Below, in pieces: positions 44,287-53,198 of a stretch of 64,000 bases of DNA (the stretch's first letter is position 1; every line of letters begins with the position of its first letter). The position numbers were made by a program, and so were the translations under genes. The stretch is from Lysobacter sp. (GTDB lineage: Bacteria > Pseudomonadota > Gammaproteobacteria > Xanthomonadales > Xanthomonadaceae). The DNA lies in NCBI GenBank assembly GCA_019634715.1, contig JAHCAU010000008.1, positions 1 through 64,000 on the forward strand. The letters are read 5' to 3'. The notes under the pieces are model-generated. The model worked only from the letters and a program-made list of their open reading frames with translations. It was not told where the DNA came from and searched no databases.

Positions 44287-45336
44287 ATGGATTCCCTCAG
44301 CCAGATCGTCCTCGGCGGCGCGCTCGCCGCCGCCATCGCCCCCGCCGGCCACCGCCGTGCCGCACTGCTCGCCGGCGCTGCGCTGGGCACGCTGCCCGAC
44401 CTCGATTCCCTGGTCATCCCGCTGCTGACCCGCGACCCGGTCGACCTGATGACCTGGCATCGCAGCGTCAGCCACTCGCTGTTCGTGCTGCCCCTGCTCG
44501 CCACGCTGATCTGGTGGCTGTTCCGTCGCTTCGGCCACGGCCGTGTCGCCGAGTCGCCCGTGCGCTGGTTCTGGGCGATCCAGCTCGCGCTGGTCACCCA
44601 TCCGCTGCTCGATGCCTTCACCGTCTACGGCACGCAGCTGTGGTGGCCGCTGACCCCGTCGCCGACGATGTGGTCCAGCGTGTTCATCATCGACCCGCTG
44701 TACACGCTGTGGCTGCTGGTCGCCTGCGTCGTGGCCTGGGTCGCGCGCGAGCGCCTGCTGGCGCAGCGCGCGCTGGTCGCCGCACTGGCGCTGAGCACCG
44801 CATACCTCGGCTGGTCGCTGGTCGCGAAGCATCGGGTCGACCGCGCCGCCGACGAAGCGCTCGCCGCGATGGGCCTTGCCGATGCGCCGCGCCTGAGCGT
44901 GCCGATGCCGTTCAACACCTTGCTGTGGCGCGTGGTCGCGATGACCCCGGATGGCTACGTCGAAGCCGAGCGCTCGCTGGTCGCCGACCGCGGCCCGATG
45001 CGCTTCCGCGCCCATGCCTCGGATGCCGATGCGATGCGCGCGGTCGCCGAGGTGCCGGCCGTACGCCGCCTGCGCTGGTTCAACCACGGCTTCATGAAGG
45101 CCCGCGTCGTCGACGGTCGGGTGATGCTCAGCGACCTGCGCATGGGCCTGGAGCCGGACTACATCTTCAACTTCGCCGTCGCAGAGCGCGACGGCGACCG
45201 CTGGCGCGCGATCCCGCCGCAGCAGTTGCAGTGGCCCTGGGACGCCGCCGGTCGCCTGCGCGGCGTGTGGGCGCGGATCTGGGCGGAACCGCCGGTTGCG
45301 GCGCCCGGGGCGGGCGTCGACGTCGCCGCGCCGTGA
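44287..45336 (+). CDS. YdjM/YbcI-type membrane-bound metal-dependent hydrolase
   Basis: This 349-residue protein opens MDSLSQIVLGGALAAAIAP and contains LGTLPDLD and TWHRSVSHSLFVLPL, the histidine/aspartate-rich metal-binding signature of the DUF457/YdjM family. About six membrane helices follow, and a soluble C-terminal part of roughly 150 residues sits after them. Family members are LexA-regulated membrane proteins in E. coli; I see no LexA box here. The substrate is unknown. Confidence 0.82.
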   Translation: MDSLSQIVLGGALAAAIAPAGHRRAALLAGAALGTLPDLDSLVIPLLTRDPVDLMTWHRSVSHSLFVLPLLATLIWWLFRRFGHGRVAESPVRWFWAIQLALVTHPLLDAFTVYGTQLWWPLTPSPTMWSSVFIIDPLYTLWLLVACVVAWVARERLLAQRALVAALALSTAYLGWSLVAKHRVDRAADEALAAMGLADAPRLSVPMPFNTLLWRVVAMTPDGYVEAERSLVADRGPMRFRAHASDADAMRAVAEVPAVRRLRWFNHGFMKARVVDGRVMLSDLRMGLEPDYIFNFAVAERDGDRWRAIPPQQLQWPWDAAGRLRGVWARIWAEPPVAAPGAGVDVAAP

Positions 45337-45343
45337 GGCAACG

Positions 45344-46165
45344 CTACACCGTCGCCCGCGCCTGCACGAAGGAATAGAAGAACACGGCATCCGGGTCGCT
45401 CTGCACGTCGTGCATCTCGCGGCGCATGCCGTCCACGATCTGCGTCGTGACGCAGCCGGCGGCGAGCAGCTGGTCGGCGGCCGAGAGCAGCAGTTCCTCC
45501 CAGAACGCGATCATGGTCTTGCGCCGGGCCGGTTCGCGATTGTCCAGATGGAAGGTCTTGATGTCGGTGCGCACGTCGCGGAAGCCGCCGGCCAGCAGCA
45601 GGTTGCCCAGTTTCGCGCCGACGAAGGGGTCGCCGCCGTGCTCGATCTGGAAATCGTTGAAGGCCATCCAGTACTTCCACACGTTCGGCGAGTAGGGATC
45701 GAGCAGGAACGAGGCGTTCATCACTTCGGTGATCCAGACCGGCGACCCGGGCGCGAGCACGCGCCGCACTTCGGACAGCACCCGTGCCGGCGAGGGTACG
45801 TGTTCGAGCACCCAGCACAGGAAGGCGGCATCGAAGTCGCGTGCCTCGAACGGGAGGTCGGTGGCGTCCGCCTGCTGCAGCAGGTAGCGACTGTCGAGCC
45901 AGGGCATCGCGCCGAGATTCTCCTTCGCCGCCGCCAGCTGCGCCTCGCTCAGGTCGACGCAGGTCGCGTGCAGGTCCGGGAAGCGTCGCAGCAGGATCTC
46001 GGTCTGCGCGCCGACCCCGCTGCCCACTTCGAGCAGGCGCCGGGCCTCGCCGTAGTCGATGTCGCGGAAGATCGTGGCTTCCGCGAGGCGCGCCTGCTTG
46101 ATGAGCCGCGCCTGTTCGGTCTGCGAGAAGCCATGGAGGTAATCGGATTGCGTGGGATCGCTCAT
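45344..46165 (-). CDS. Class I SAM-dependent methyltransferase
   Basis: This 273-residue protein has motif I LLEVGSGVGAQTEILL (about residue 45), an aspartate at the end of strand 2 (CVDLSEAQLAAA), DLPFEARDFDAAFLCWVLEHV and the RVLAPGSPVWITEV block. This pattern fits the Methyltransf_11/25 families; the lack of a fused domain gives no clue to the substrate. It is separated from dusB by 25 bases and reads in the same direction, so co-transcription is likely. The ORF on its 3' side converges with the YdjM-like gene. Confidence 0.8.
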   Translation of the reverse strand: MSDPTQSDYLHGFSQTEQARLIKQARLAEATIFRDIDYGEARRLLEVGSGVGAQTEILLRRFPDLHATCVDLSEAQLAAAKENLGAMPWLDSRYLLQQADATDLPFEARDFDAAFLCWVLEHVPSPARVLSEVRRVLAPGSPVWITEVMNASFLLDPYSPNVWKYWMAFNDFQIEHGGDPFVGAKLGNLLLAGGFRDVRTDIKTFHLDNREPARRKTMIAFWEELLLSAADQLLAAGCVTTQIVDGMRREMHDVQSDPDAVFFYSFVQARATV

Positions 46166-46190
46166 GCTGCCTCCTGTGCGCGCAAACGCC

Positions 46191-47189
46191 CTATGCCGCC
46201 GCCGCCAACCCCGTTGCCACGCCGGCGATCAGCGCGTCGAAATAGTCCCGGGTGAGCCGCAGTTGTTCCTCCGCGGTCGTGGCACGGTTGACCACGGCGC
46301 GGAAGCTTTCGTTCTCCGGACGGTCCTTCGCGTACCAGCCCAGGTGCTTGCGCGCGATGCGCACGCCTTGCGGCTCGCCATAGAACGCGTGCAGGTGGTC
46401 GAGGTGGCCGAGCAGGATGTCGCGGACCTCGTGCAGCGACGGTGGCGGCAGGGTCTCGCCGGTGGCGAGGAAGTGCGCGACCTCGCGGAAGATCCACGGC
46501 CGGCCCTGCGCGGCGCGGCCGATCATCACCGCGTCGCAGCCGGTGAGGTCGAGCACGTGTTTCGCCTTCTGCGGCGAATCGATGTCGCCGTTGGCGATCA
46601 CCGGGATCGTCAGCATTGCCCTGATCGCGGCGATGGTGTCGTACTCGGCCGTTCCGGTGTACTGCTGGTCGCGGGTGCGGCCGTGGATGGTCAGCGCGGC
46701 GATGCCGCAGTCCTCGGCGATGCGCGCGATCGTCGGCGCGTTGCGCGCGTCGGCGGCCCAGCCGGTGCGGATCTTCAGGGTCACCGGCACGTCCACCGCC
46801 TTCACCATCGCGGCGAGGATGCGGCCGACCAGGGCCTCGTCGCGCATCAGCGCCGAGCCGGCCCAGGCGTTGCAGACCTTCTTCGCCGGGCAGCCCATGT
46901 TGATGTCGACGATCTGCGCGCCGTGGTCGACGTTGTAGCGCGCGGCCTCGGCCATCAGCGCCGGTTCGGTGCCGGCGATCTGCACGCTGACCGGCGCCGG
47001 TTCGCCCTCGTGGTCCATGCGGTGCAGGGATTTGCGGGTGCCCCAGAAGCGCGGGTCGGAAATGGTCATTTCCGACACCGCCAGCCCGGCGCCGAGGCGC
47101 TTGCACAGCTGCCGGAACGGCTTGTCGGTGACCCCGGCCATCGGGGCCAGGACCACGCGGGGTTCGATGGTGTAGGGGCCGATCCGCAT
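46191..47189 (-). CDS. dusB: tRNA-dihydrouridine synthase B
   Basis: This 332-residue FMN-dependent enzyme reduces uridines in the D-loop of tRNA. It shows the DusB opening (MRIGPYTIEPRVVLAPMAGVTD), the catalytic-cysteine motif DINMGCPAKKVC, the flavin-binding TLKIRTGW and IANGDIDSPQKA, and GRAAQGRPWIF. The start at 47189 gives the usual MRIG N-terminus; an ATG three codons upstream (47198) is also possible. In enterobacteria dusB is coupled to fis, but no fis-like gene follows here. A palindromic repeat pair lies upstream. Confidence 0.93.
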   Translation of the reverse strand: MRIGPYTIEPRVVLAPMAGVTDKPFRQLCKRLGAGLAVSEMTISDPRFWGTRKSLHRMDHEGEPAPVSVQIAGTEPALMAEAARYNVDHGAQIVDINMGCPAKKVCNAWAGSALMRDEALVGRILAAMVKAVDVPVTLKIRTGWAADARNAPTIARIAEDCGIAALTIHGRTRDQQYTGTAEYDTIAAIRAMLTIPVIANGDIDSPQKAKHVLDLTGCDAVMIGRAAQGRPWIFREVAHFLATGETLPPPSLHEVRDILLGHLDHLHAFYGEPQGVRIARKHLGWYAKDRPENESFRAVVNRATTAEEQLRLTRDYFDALIAGVATGLAAAA

Positions 47190-47213
47190 GCGCGGCATTG
47201 TAGGGCAGCGCTT

Positions 47214-47356
47214 GCCCCCTTTGAAAAAGGGGGCGGCGGTCGCGCAGCGTCCGCGGGGGATTTGCGCGGTCGGCGTTTCCCCGCGTTTGGGTGTTGACCG
47301 CAAGAGCAAATCCCCCCGCCGCGCATTGCGCGTCGGCCCCCTTTTTCAAAGGGGGC
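47214..47356. repeat. Intergenic palindromic repeat pair (family I)
   Basis: A forward unit (47214-47265) and an inverted unit (47304-47356) of the CCCCCTTT...AAAGGGGG / GGGGATTTGC family face each other, as at 13405. They lie between the dusB start and the DUF1508 gene end. Confidence 0.8.
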
Positions 47357-47398
47357 GGGTTCCCGGCCGGATCGATGATTCCGCTAGGGGATTCGCGC

Positions 47399-47737
47399 TT
47401 ACTTCGCGACCAGGTTCTGCACCTGCGCGCCGGGCGCATTGACCATGACCGAGCGGATGCCGTTGTCGCGCGAGCTGGTGCTCCGGTACATCTCGCTGAT
47501 GCCGATGGTCTCGCCGTTCTTCGCCACCAGCGCGAAGTACGGGCTGCCGTCCTTCGCGGTCTTCTTGTCGAAATGGGCGGCGTCCGTTGCGTGCCTGCGC
47601 ACCGAGTCGATGCCGTTTTCGCAGCCCTTCAGGCTGGAATACCCCTCGCTGGTGAGGATGACCTGGCCGTTGCCGGCCTTGAGGTTGAACTGGAACTCCC
47701 CGTTCTTGCGCGTGCTGATCACGAACTTGCCGGCCAT
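47399..47737 (-). CDS. YegP-like protein with tandem DUF1508 repeats
   Basis: This 112-residue protein consists of two similar halves: FVISTRKNGEFQFNLKAGNGQVI with CENGIDSVRRHA, and YFALVAKNGETIGISEMY with RDNGIRSVMVNAP. That is the DUF1508 double repeat of YegP. The fold is a small beta-alpha domain of unknown role. The start at 47737 is the ATG directly before the first repeat. Confidence 0.85.
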   Translation of the reverse strand: MAGKFVISTRKNGEFQFNLKAGNGQVILTSEGYSSLKGCENGIDSVRRHATDAAHFDKKTAKDGSPYFALVAKNGETIGISEMYRSTSSRDNGIRSVMVNAPGAQVQNLVAK

Positions 47738-47830
47738 GCGCGGTTCTCCCTGTCGGTCGGTCTGTTGTCGGTCGAGCTTATCCAAGACCCGGGCGCCGAT
47801 GACGACCGCTCGTCGCCAGGCCGCCCGCGT

Positions 47831-48826
47831 TCACCCCGCGAAGCGCGCGGCGACCTCCGCGCGGGTCGGCATCGCCGTGGCGGCGCCGGGGCGTTCGGTC
47901 GACAGGCCGGCGTAGCGCGAGGCATCGCGCAGCAGCACGGCGAAGGCCTCGCCCGGGCGGGTCGCCAGCGCGGCGGCGAGCGCACCGCTGAAGGCGTCGC
48001 CGGCGCCGGTGGTGTCGATGGCGTTCACCGGTTCGGCCCCCACGCGATACCAGGCGCTGTCGTCGCCGCGCGTGGCGTTGTCCGGATGCGAGACGAAGCA
48101 GCCGGCGGCGCCGAGGGTGATGACCACGGTGCCGCCCGGCAGCAGGTCGCGGCACAGCGCGTGCAGGCGCGGCGAATCGAGGTAGGCCACGGCGTCGCCG
48201 TCGATGCGTTCGCCGAGGTGGCGGGCGAACAGGCCGGCGCACTCGGTCTCGTTCGGGGTCAGCAGGTCGGCCATCGCCAGCAGTTCGCGCGGCACGGCCA
48301 CGTTCGCCGGGGCGGGATTGAGCATCGCCAGGCGGCCGGCCTCGCGGGCGTGGCGCAATGCGGCGCTGACGGCTTCGATCGGCGATTCGAGCTGGACGAG
48401 GGTGACTCCGGCGGCGGCGATGGTGTCGTGCTGGCCGTCGATGAAGGCGGTGTCGAGGCAGGCGTTGGCGCCGGGCCCGACCACGATGCTGTTGCGGCCC
48501 TGGGTGTCGACGAAGATGCCGGCGGTGCCGGTGGGCGCCGCGCTGCGCTGGTCGCGCAGGTCGATGCCGTCGGCGGTGGCGAGGGCACGGGCGAGCTGGC
48601 CGCCGACGTCGTCCCCGAGCGCGCAGACGAAGGCGACGCGGGCGCCGGAGCGGGCGGCGGCGGTGGCCTGGTTGAAGCCCTTGCCGCCGGGGCCGCTGGC
48701 GTATTCGCCGCCGTGGGTGGCGCCGGGCTGCGGCAGGGCGTCGGTGCGCCAGACGTGGTCGACGTTGAAGGAACCGACGACGACGACGTCGGGGGACGCG
48801 TCGCTTGATACTGACCTGGGGGACAT
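47831..48826 (-). CDS. rbsK: Ribokinase (PfkB family)
   Basis: This 331-residue kinase shows PfkB-family motifs: VVVGSFNVDHV near the N-terminus, GGKGFNQATAAARSG, NPAPANV, TPNETEC and the second signature DTTGAGDAFSGALA, whose aspartate is the catalytic base. The match to ribokinase rather than fructokinase is based on the GGKGxNQA signature. It follows nupC in the same direction, so the pair likely handles nucleoside-derived ribose. Confidence 0.88.
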   Translation of the reverse strand: MSPRSVSSDASPDVVVVGSFNVDHVWRTDALPQPGATHGGEYASGPGGKGFNQATAAARSGARVAFVCALGDDVGGQLARALATADGIDLRDQRSAAPTGTAGIFVDTQGRNSIVVGPGANACLDTAFIDGQHDTIAAAGVTLVQLESPIEAVSAALRHAREAGRLAMLNPAPANVAVPRELLAMADLLTPNETECAGLFARHLGERIDGDAVAYLDSPRLHALCRDLLPGGTVVITLGAAGCFVSHPDNATRGDDSAWYRVGAEPVNAIDTTGAGDAFSGALAAALATRPGEAFAVLLRDASRYAGLSTERPGAATAMPTRAEVAARFAG

Positions 48827-48844
48827 GATGGGTGCTCTGAAAAA

Positions 48845-48872
48845 GACACCTCCGGATCGCTCCGGAGGTGTC
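48845..48872 (-). terminator. Rho-independent terminator between nupC and rbsK
   Basis: A 12-bp stem (GACACCTCCGGA and complement) with a 4-base loop is followed on the minus strand by a run of T. It sits after the nupC stop and before rbsK, so it probably lowers read-through into rbsK. Confidence 0.75.
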
Positions 48873-48926
48873 GGTGGAACAGGGATGGAAGACGGGAGGC
48901 GCGCGGGGGCGCGACACCCGGAAGGA

Positions 48927-50261
48927 TCAACGCAAGTGGATCAGCACACCGGCAATGGTCGCGGTCATCAGGGTGGCGATGGAGCCGCCGAGCACCGCGC
49001 GCAGGCCGAAGCGGGCCAGGTCGCCGCGACGCTCCGGCGCCAGGCCGCCGATGCCGCCGATCTGGATCGCGATCGAGGCGAAGTTGGCGAAGCCGCACAG
49101 GGCGTAGGTGAGGATCAGGCGCGAGTTCTCGCTGATCTCGCCCGGGCCGGTGCCGACCGCGATCTGCGACAGCTGCAGGTAGGCGATGAACTCGTTGAGC
49201 ACGATCTTCTGGCCGATCAGTCCGCCGGCGATGACCGCATCGTTCCAGTCGATGCCGATCACCCAGGCGATCGGCGCCAGCACGTAGCCGAGGATCAGGC
49301 CGAGGTTGAGCCTGACCGTCTGCGCCTCGCCCATGGCGCCGTCGTTGAGCAGCATGTTGAGGCTCTGGTAGCCGGGGATGTGCCAGTCGCCGACCCAGCC
49401 GATGAGGTGGTTGATCATCGCGATCAGGGCGACGAAGGCCAGCAGCATCGCGGCGATGTTGATCGCCAGGCGCATGCCGTCCGACGCGCCGCCGGCGGCG
49501 GCGTCGATGATGTTCTTGCTTTCCTTCTCCACGTGCACCGTCACCGAACCCGCGGTCAGCGGCGTGCCGGTCTCGGGGATCAGGATCTTGGCGATCAGCA
49601 GGGTGGCCGGTGCGGCCATGATCGACGCGGCGAGGAAGTGCTTGGCGTAGATCTGCTGCTGCACGGTGTCGGCGCCGGCCAGCATGCCGATGTACACCGC
49701 CATCACGCCGCCGGCGATGTGCGCCATGCCGCCGATCATCATCGTCAGCAGCTCGGATTCGGTCATCTTGTTGATGTACGGGCGCACGGTCAGCGGCGCC
49801 TCGGTCTGGCCGATGAACACGCTGGCGCAGACGCTGGTGGTCTCCGCGCCGGACACCTTCATCACCTTGGTGATGGCCAGGGCCATGATCTTCACCACCC
49901 ACTGCATCACGCCGAGGTGGTAGAGCACGGCCATGAACGAGGCGAAGAAGATGACCGTGGGCAGGGCGTGGAAGATGAAGACGAAGCCGTACTTCTCCTG
50001 GTCGGCCATGCCGCCGAGGATCATCTGCGAGCCGGCGTTGGTGAATTCGATCAGCTTGACGAACACCGAGCCGAGGCCTTCGAAAAGGGCGCTGCCCCAG
50101 GTGGTCATCAGCACGAAGGCCGCGAACGCGATCTGCAGCAGCACGCCGGTGCCGACCAGCTTCCAGTCGACCGCCTTCTTGTTGCTCGAGAACGCCCACG
50201 CGATGCCGATCAGCACCGTCAGTCCGAACAGGCCGAATCCGACCCGCATCAAAGCTTCCAT
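48927..50261 (-). CDS. nupC: NupC/concentrative nucleoside transporter
   Basis: This 444-residue membrane protein has about ten helices and the CNT family core: GQTEAPLTVRPYI, a signature loop that binds the nucleoside, and MAHIAGGVMAVYIG. Length is longer than E. coli NupC (400). It imports nucleosides with a cation. The ATG at 50261 has GGGGAG at a good distance; the GTG three bases upstream is less likely. It is followed by a terminator and then rbsK. Confidence 0.92.
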   Translation of the reverse strand: MEALMRVGFGLFGLTVLIGIAWAFSSNKKAVDWKLVGTGVLLQIAFAAFVLMTTWGSALFEGLGSVFVKLIEFTNAGSQMILGGMADQEKYGFVFIFHALPTVIFFASFMAVLYHLGVMQWVVKIMALAITKVMKVSGAETTSVCASVFIGQTEAPLTVRPYINKMTESELLTMMIGGMAHIAGGVMAVYIGMLAGADTVQQQIYAKHFLAASIMAAPATLLIAKILIPETGTPLTAGSVTVHVEKESKNIIDAAAGGASDGMRLAINIAAMLLAFVALIAMINHLIGWVGDWHIPGYQSLNMLLNDGAMGEAQTVRLNLGLILGYVLAPIAWVIGIDWNDAVIAGGLIGQKIVLNEFIAYLQLSQIAVGTGPGEISENSRLILTYALCGFANFASIAIQIGGIGGLAPERRGDLARFGLRAVLGGSIATLMTATIAGVLIHLR

Positions 50262-50418
50262 CACGTCTCCCCGTACCGATTCAGGTGGCCCATCCCGCGG
50301 GCCGATCGTCGGGCCGGTCGGCCCAAACCCCGGGCAGGGTAGGCCAGTGGGGTGCGTACGGGCAACAGGCGTCGGACCCGACGCCCGGGCTGACAGGCTT
50401 TTCCCGACTCCCGGCCCC

Positions 50419-51564
50419 TCAGGTATCCCGCGCCACCACCCGGTTGCGGCCTTCGTGCTTGGCCACCTGCAGGCGGCGGTCGGCGCTGCGCAGCAGGGTG
50501 GACACGTTGTTGCCGTCGCTGGGGTAGGTCGACAGCCCGCCGCTGAAGGTGATGGGCAGCGGGTCGCCGCCGCGTTCGGGCACGAACGGGCGCTCGGCCA
50601 TCAGCTGGCGCAGGCGGTCCAGGCGCTCCCAGGCGTTGCCGATCGGGCAGTACATCAGCAGCACGAATTCCTGGCCGCCGATGCGCACCAGGCGTTCGCG
50701 GTCGCGCAGGATCTCGCGCATCGAGCCGACGACGTGGCGGATGGCGCGGTCGCCGGTGAGGTGGCCGTACTGGTCGTTGATGCGCTTGAAGCGGTCGAGG
50801 TCGAGCAGGGCCACGGTCAGCGACTGGTTGTCCTCGCGCGCGGCTTCGAGGATGCGCGGCATGCGCTGCACCAGCCACGAGCGGTTGGGCAGGCCGGTCA
50901 GGCCGTCGCTGCCGGAGGATTCGATCAGCCGCTGCATGCGGTAGACCACGGTCGCGGTGAGCACGGTCATCAGCAGCATCAGCACCACGCGTTCGATCTG
51001 CGCGCCCACCGACACCGTGCCGTAGTCCACCGACACCAGCTGTTCCGGCGATTCGGCCGTCGCCAGCAGCACACCGACCAGCAGCGAATACTGCAGCATC
51101 GCCATGCCGCCGGCGTAGAGCGTGAGCCGGCCATCGTTGCGCAGCGCGGTCATGCTGATCGAGATCAGGTAGAACACCCACACGATGATGCTGTTGAACG
51201 GCGCCACCGGATCGCTCAGCTGCAGCAGCGCCAGCACCAGCGTGGTGGTGGTGACGTCGTAGGTGGTGGTGGCGTAGGGCAGCCAGCTGTGCCGGCGGCG
51301 GTTGCGCGCCAGCGCCAGCCAGATCTGCGCGCAGATGTTGATGAAGATCGTCGCGCCCAGGCCGATCATCAGTTCGGTGAGCTTGCCCGCGCCCTGGTTG
51401 CCGATCAGCGCCACCGGCGCCAGCAGCAGCGACAGCGCCGACAGCAGGGCGCGGATGCGCGCGACCAGCAGTTCGCCGCCGGCGCCGAGGTCGAGCATGA
51501 CTTCGTCCGGGCGCGACAGCAGGGTCCGCACGAGGTCTCGTTTCCAGTCGCCGGTGATGCTCAT
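50419..51564 (-). CDS. Membrane GGDEF-domain protein with a changed signature (GGQEF)
   Basis: This 381-residue protein has about six N-terminal membrane helices (residues about 40-215) and a C-terminal GGDEF domain (about 220-381): DGLTGLPNRSWL, LLDLDRFKRINDQYGH and FSGGLSTYPSDG. The signature reads RIGGQEF, so the metal-binding D/E at the third position is Q. No RxxD inhibitory site lies at the usual place upstream. Known active cyclases have GGDEF or GGEEF, so this one may be inactive or weak and may act as a sensor. The start at 51564 has no good ribosome binding site. Confidence 0.8.
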   Translation of the reverse strand: MSITGDWKRDLVRTLLSRPDEVMLDLGAGGELLVARIRALLSALSLLLAPVALIGNQGAGKLTELMIGLGATIFINICAQIWLALARNRRRHSWLPYATTTYDVTTTTLVLALLQLSDPVAPFNSIIVWVFYLISISMTALRNDGRLTLYAGGMAMLQYSLLVGVLLATAESPEQLVSVDYGTVSVGAQIERVVLMLLMTVLTATVVYRMQRLIESSGSDGLTGLPNRSWLVQRMPRILEAAREDNQSLTVALLDLDRFKRINDQYGHLTGDRAIRHVVGSMREILRDRERLVRIGGQEFVLLMYCPIGNAWERLDRLRQLMAERPFVPERGGDPLPITFSGGLSTYPSDGNNVSTLLRSADRRLQVAKHEGRNRVVARDT

Positions 51565-51725
51565 GTCATGCGTGCCGCGTGCGTTCGATCCTGCGACAGG
51601 ATAGCCTCGCAGGCGCCGGCTGCGGTCGCGGCCGCCGTCCGCCGCCGACGCCCCGGGCGGGATCGGCCCGGCGCCACGCGCGTCGCCGGGTCGCGAAGGA
51701 GCGCGATCATCCAAGGAGGAGTCCC

Positions 51726-53183
51726 ATGCCGTTTCGTTTCCCTTCGGCCTGCCGCCGTGTCGTGCGCGGGCTGCGTGCCGCTGCGCTCGCGGCGCTGGTC
51801 CTGCCGTTCGCCGTCGTGCACGCCCAGTCCGATCCGCGGCTGGACCAGCTGTACATGCTGCAGCCGCACAACAGCTACGAGCACGGCGCGCAGCTGACGC
51901 TCTGGCTCGACGCCGGGTATCGCACCCTCGAGCTCGACGTGCAGGACCAGGACAGCTGGTGGACCCACGCCCGTGGCCCGTACGTCGCCCACGACGGCGG
52001 CCCGACCAACAGCAACTGCCGCGGCACCGCCGATCGCCTGGCCGACTGCCTCGACGACATCGTCGCCTGGCAGGACGCGCATCCCGGCGAACTGCCGATC
52101 GTCGTGTTCGTCGACATGAAGACCCGCACCGGCAATCTGTTCAGCGCCTGGGACGCGTCGAAGATCGATGCGCTCGACCGCTTCGTCTCGGGCTACCTGG
52201 GGTCGCGTCTGTACCGCTATGCCGACCTGCGCAACGCGATCGCCGGCGCGCCCGGCGCCACCGCGCGCGAGAAGCTGCGCGCCGTCGGCTGGCCGACCGC
52301 GAACGCGCTTCGCGGCAGGATCATCGTCGCCTTCACCGGCGGACGCATCGGTGCGGTGAACCAGGGCATGGACGGCATGATCGCCCTGCGCGGCAGCGCG
52401 ATGTCCGCATTCCTGTGCCCGGATGTCGATGCGCCGGACGCGGGCGAGATCTCGGGCACGGTCGACGGCATGTCCGCGTCGGCGTCCGGACAGATGCTCT
52501 GCGCCAACGTGAAGGCCGGCGACCACTACCAGCTCGTCGCCAACCGTTCGGCCGAATACCGGCAGCTGATGCACCTGTGGGGCGCGGCCGGCGATTTCGT
52601 CAGCACCGACTTCGCGCCCACCTACATCGCGGTGGCGCACGGGGTGTCGGCGATCGGCATGGACGTGACCGATTCGCTCAGCGATACCAGCGTGTCCGTG
52701 CCGGCGTGGACGGCGAACATCCCGCTGGTCGGCATCCGTCGCGGCCTGCCGGGCTATTTCACCCTGCGTCCGCTCAGCGCCTCCGGCGCGCGCTGCATCG
52801 GCACCCGCAACAACGCCTACGGCAACGGCAGCGCGATCGACCAGGAACTGTGCACCGGCGGCTACGACCAGCAGTACGTCTATACCGCGGAGGGACAGCT
52901 GCGCCCGCGCGGCAACAACGCGCAGTGCGTGGACATCTCCGGCGGCAGCGCCGGCAGCGGCAAGGCGATGCACCTGTGGGACTGCGACGGCGGCGATTCG
53001 GAGAAGTGGTTCCTCACCCCCGACGGCCGCTTCCGCAGCCGGCACAACACCGGCTACTGCGCCACCGTGCCCAACGGCACGTTGAATACCGGCGTGCAGC
53101 TGCGCACCGAGGTCTGCGGTACGGCCTCGTGGCAGCGATTCGAACGCGTGCCCGTGCCCGACTGGCCGCAGACCAGCTTCTGA
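51726..53183 (+). CDS. Secreted phosphatidylinositol-specific phospholipase C-like protein with a ricin-type lectin domain
   Basis: This 485-residue protein has a signal peptide (ending VVHAQ). The N-terminal part is a PLC-like TIM barrel: PHNSYE (general acid/base histidine), TLELDVQD and VAHDGG (second histidine), then IVVFVDMKTR. The C-terminal 130 residues form a ricin B-type beta-trefoil with QxW-like repeats (GKAMHLWDCDGG.SEKWFL and a matching unit). The trefoil probably binds glycans and brings the enzyme to a cell surface. A strong AGGAGG precedes the ATG. The real substrate, phosphoinositide or another, is unknown. Confidence 0.75.
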   Translation: MPFRFPSACRRVVRGLRAAALAALVLPFAVVHAQSDPRLDQLYMLQPHNSYEHGAQLTLWLDAGYRTLELDVQDQDSWWTHARGPYVAHDGGPTNSNCRGTADRLADCLDDIVAWQDAHPGELPIVVFVDMKTRTGNLFSAWDASKIDALDRFVSGYLGSRLYRYADLRNAIAGAPGATAREKLRAVGWPTANALRGRIIVAFTGGRIGAVNQGMDGMIALRGSAMSAFLCPDVDAPDAGEISGTVDGMSASASGQMLCANVKAGDHYQLVANRSAEYRQLMHLWGAAGDFVSTDFAPTYIAVAHGVSAIGMDVTDSLSDTSVSVPAWTANIPLVGIRRGLPGYFTLRPLSASGARCIGTRNNAYGNGSAIDQELCTGGYDQQYVYTAEGQLRPRGNNAQCVDISGGSAGSGKAMHLWDCDGGDSEKWFLTPDGRFRSRHNTGYCATVPNGTLNTGVQLRTEVCGTASWQRFERVPVPDWPQTSF

Positions 53184-53198
53184 TCGAAGTCGCTGGCT

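Noticed and set aside
48204..50342. 712-residue open frame opposite nupC and rbsK
   Set aside because: Its product is rich in H, D, R and G without fold-like patterns; both minus-strand genes have strong family motifs.
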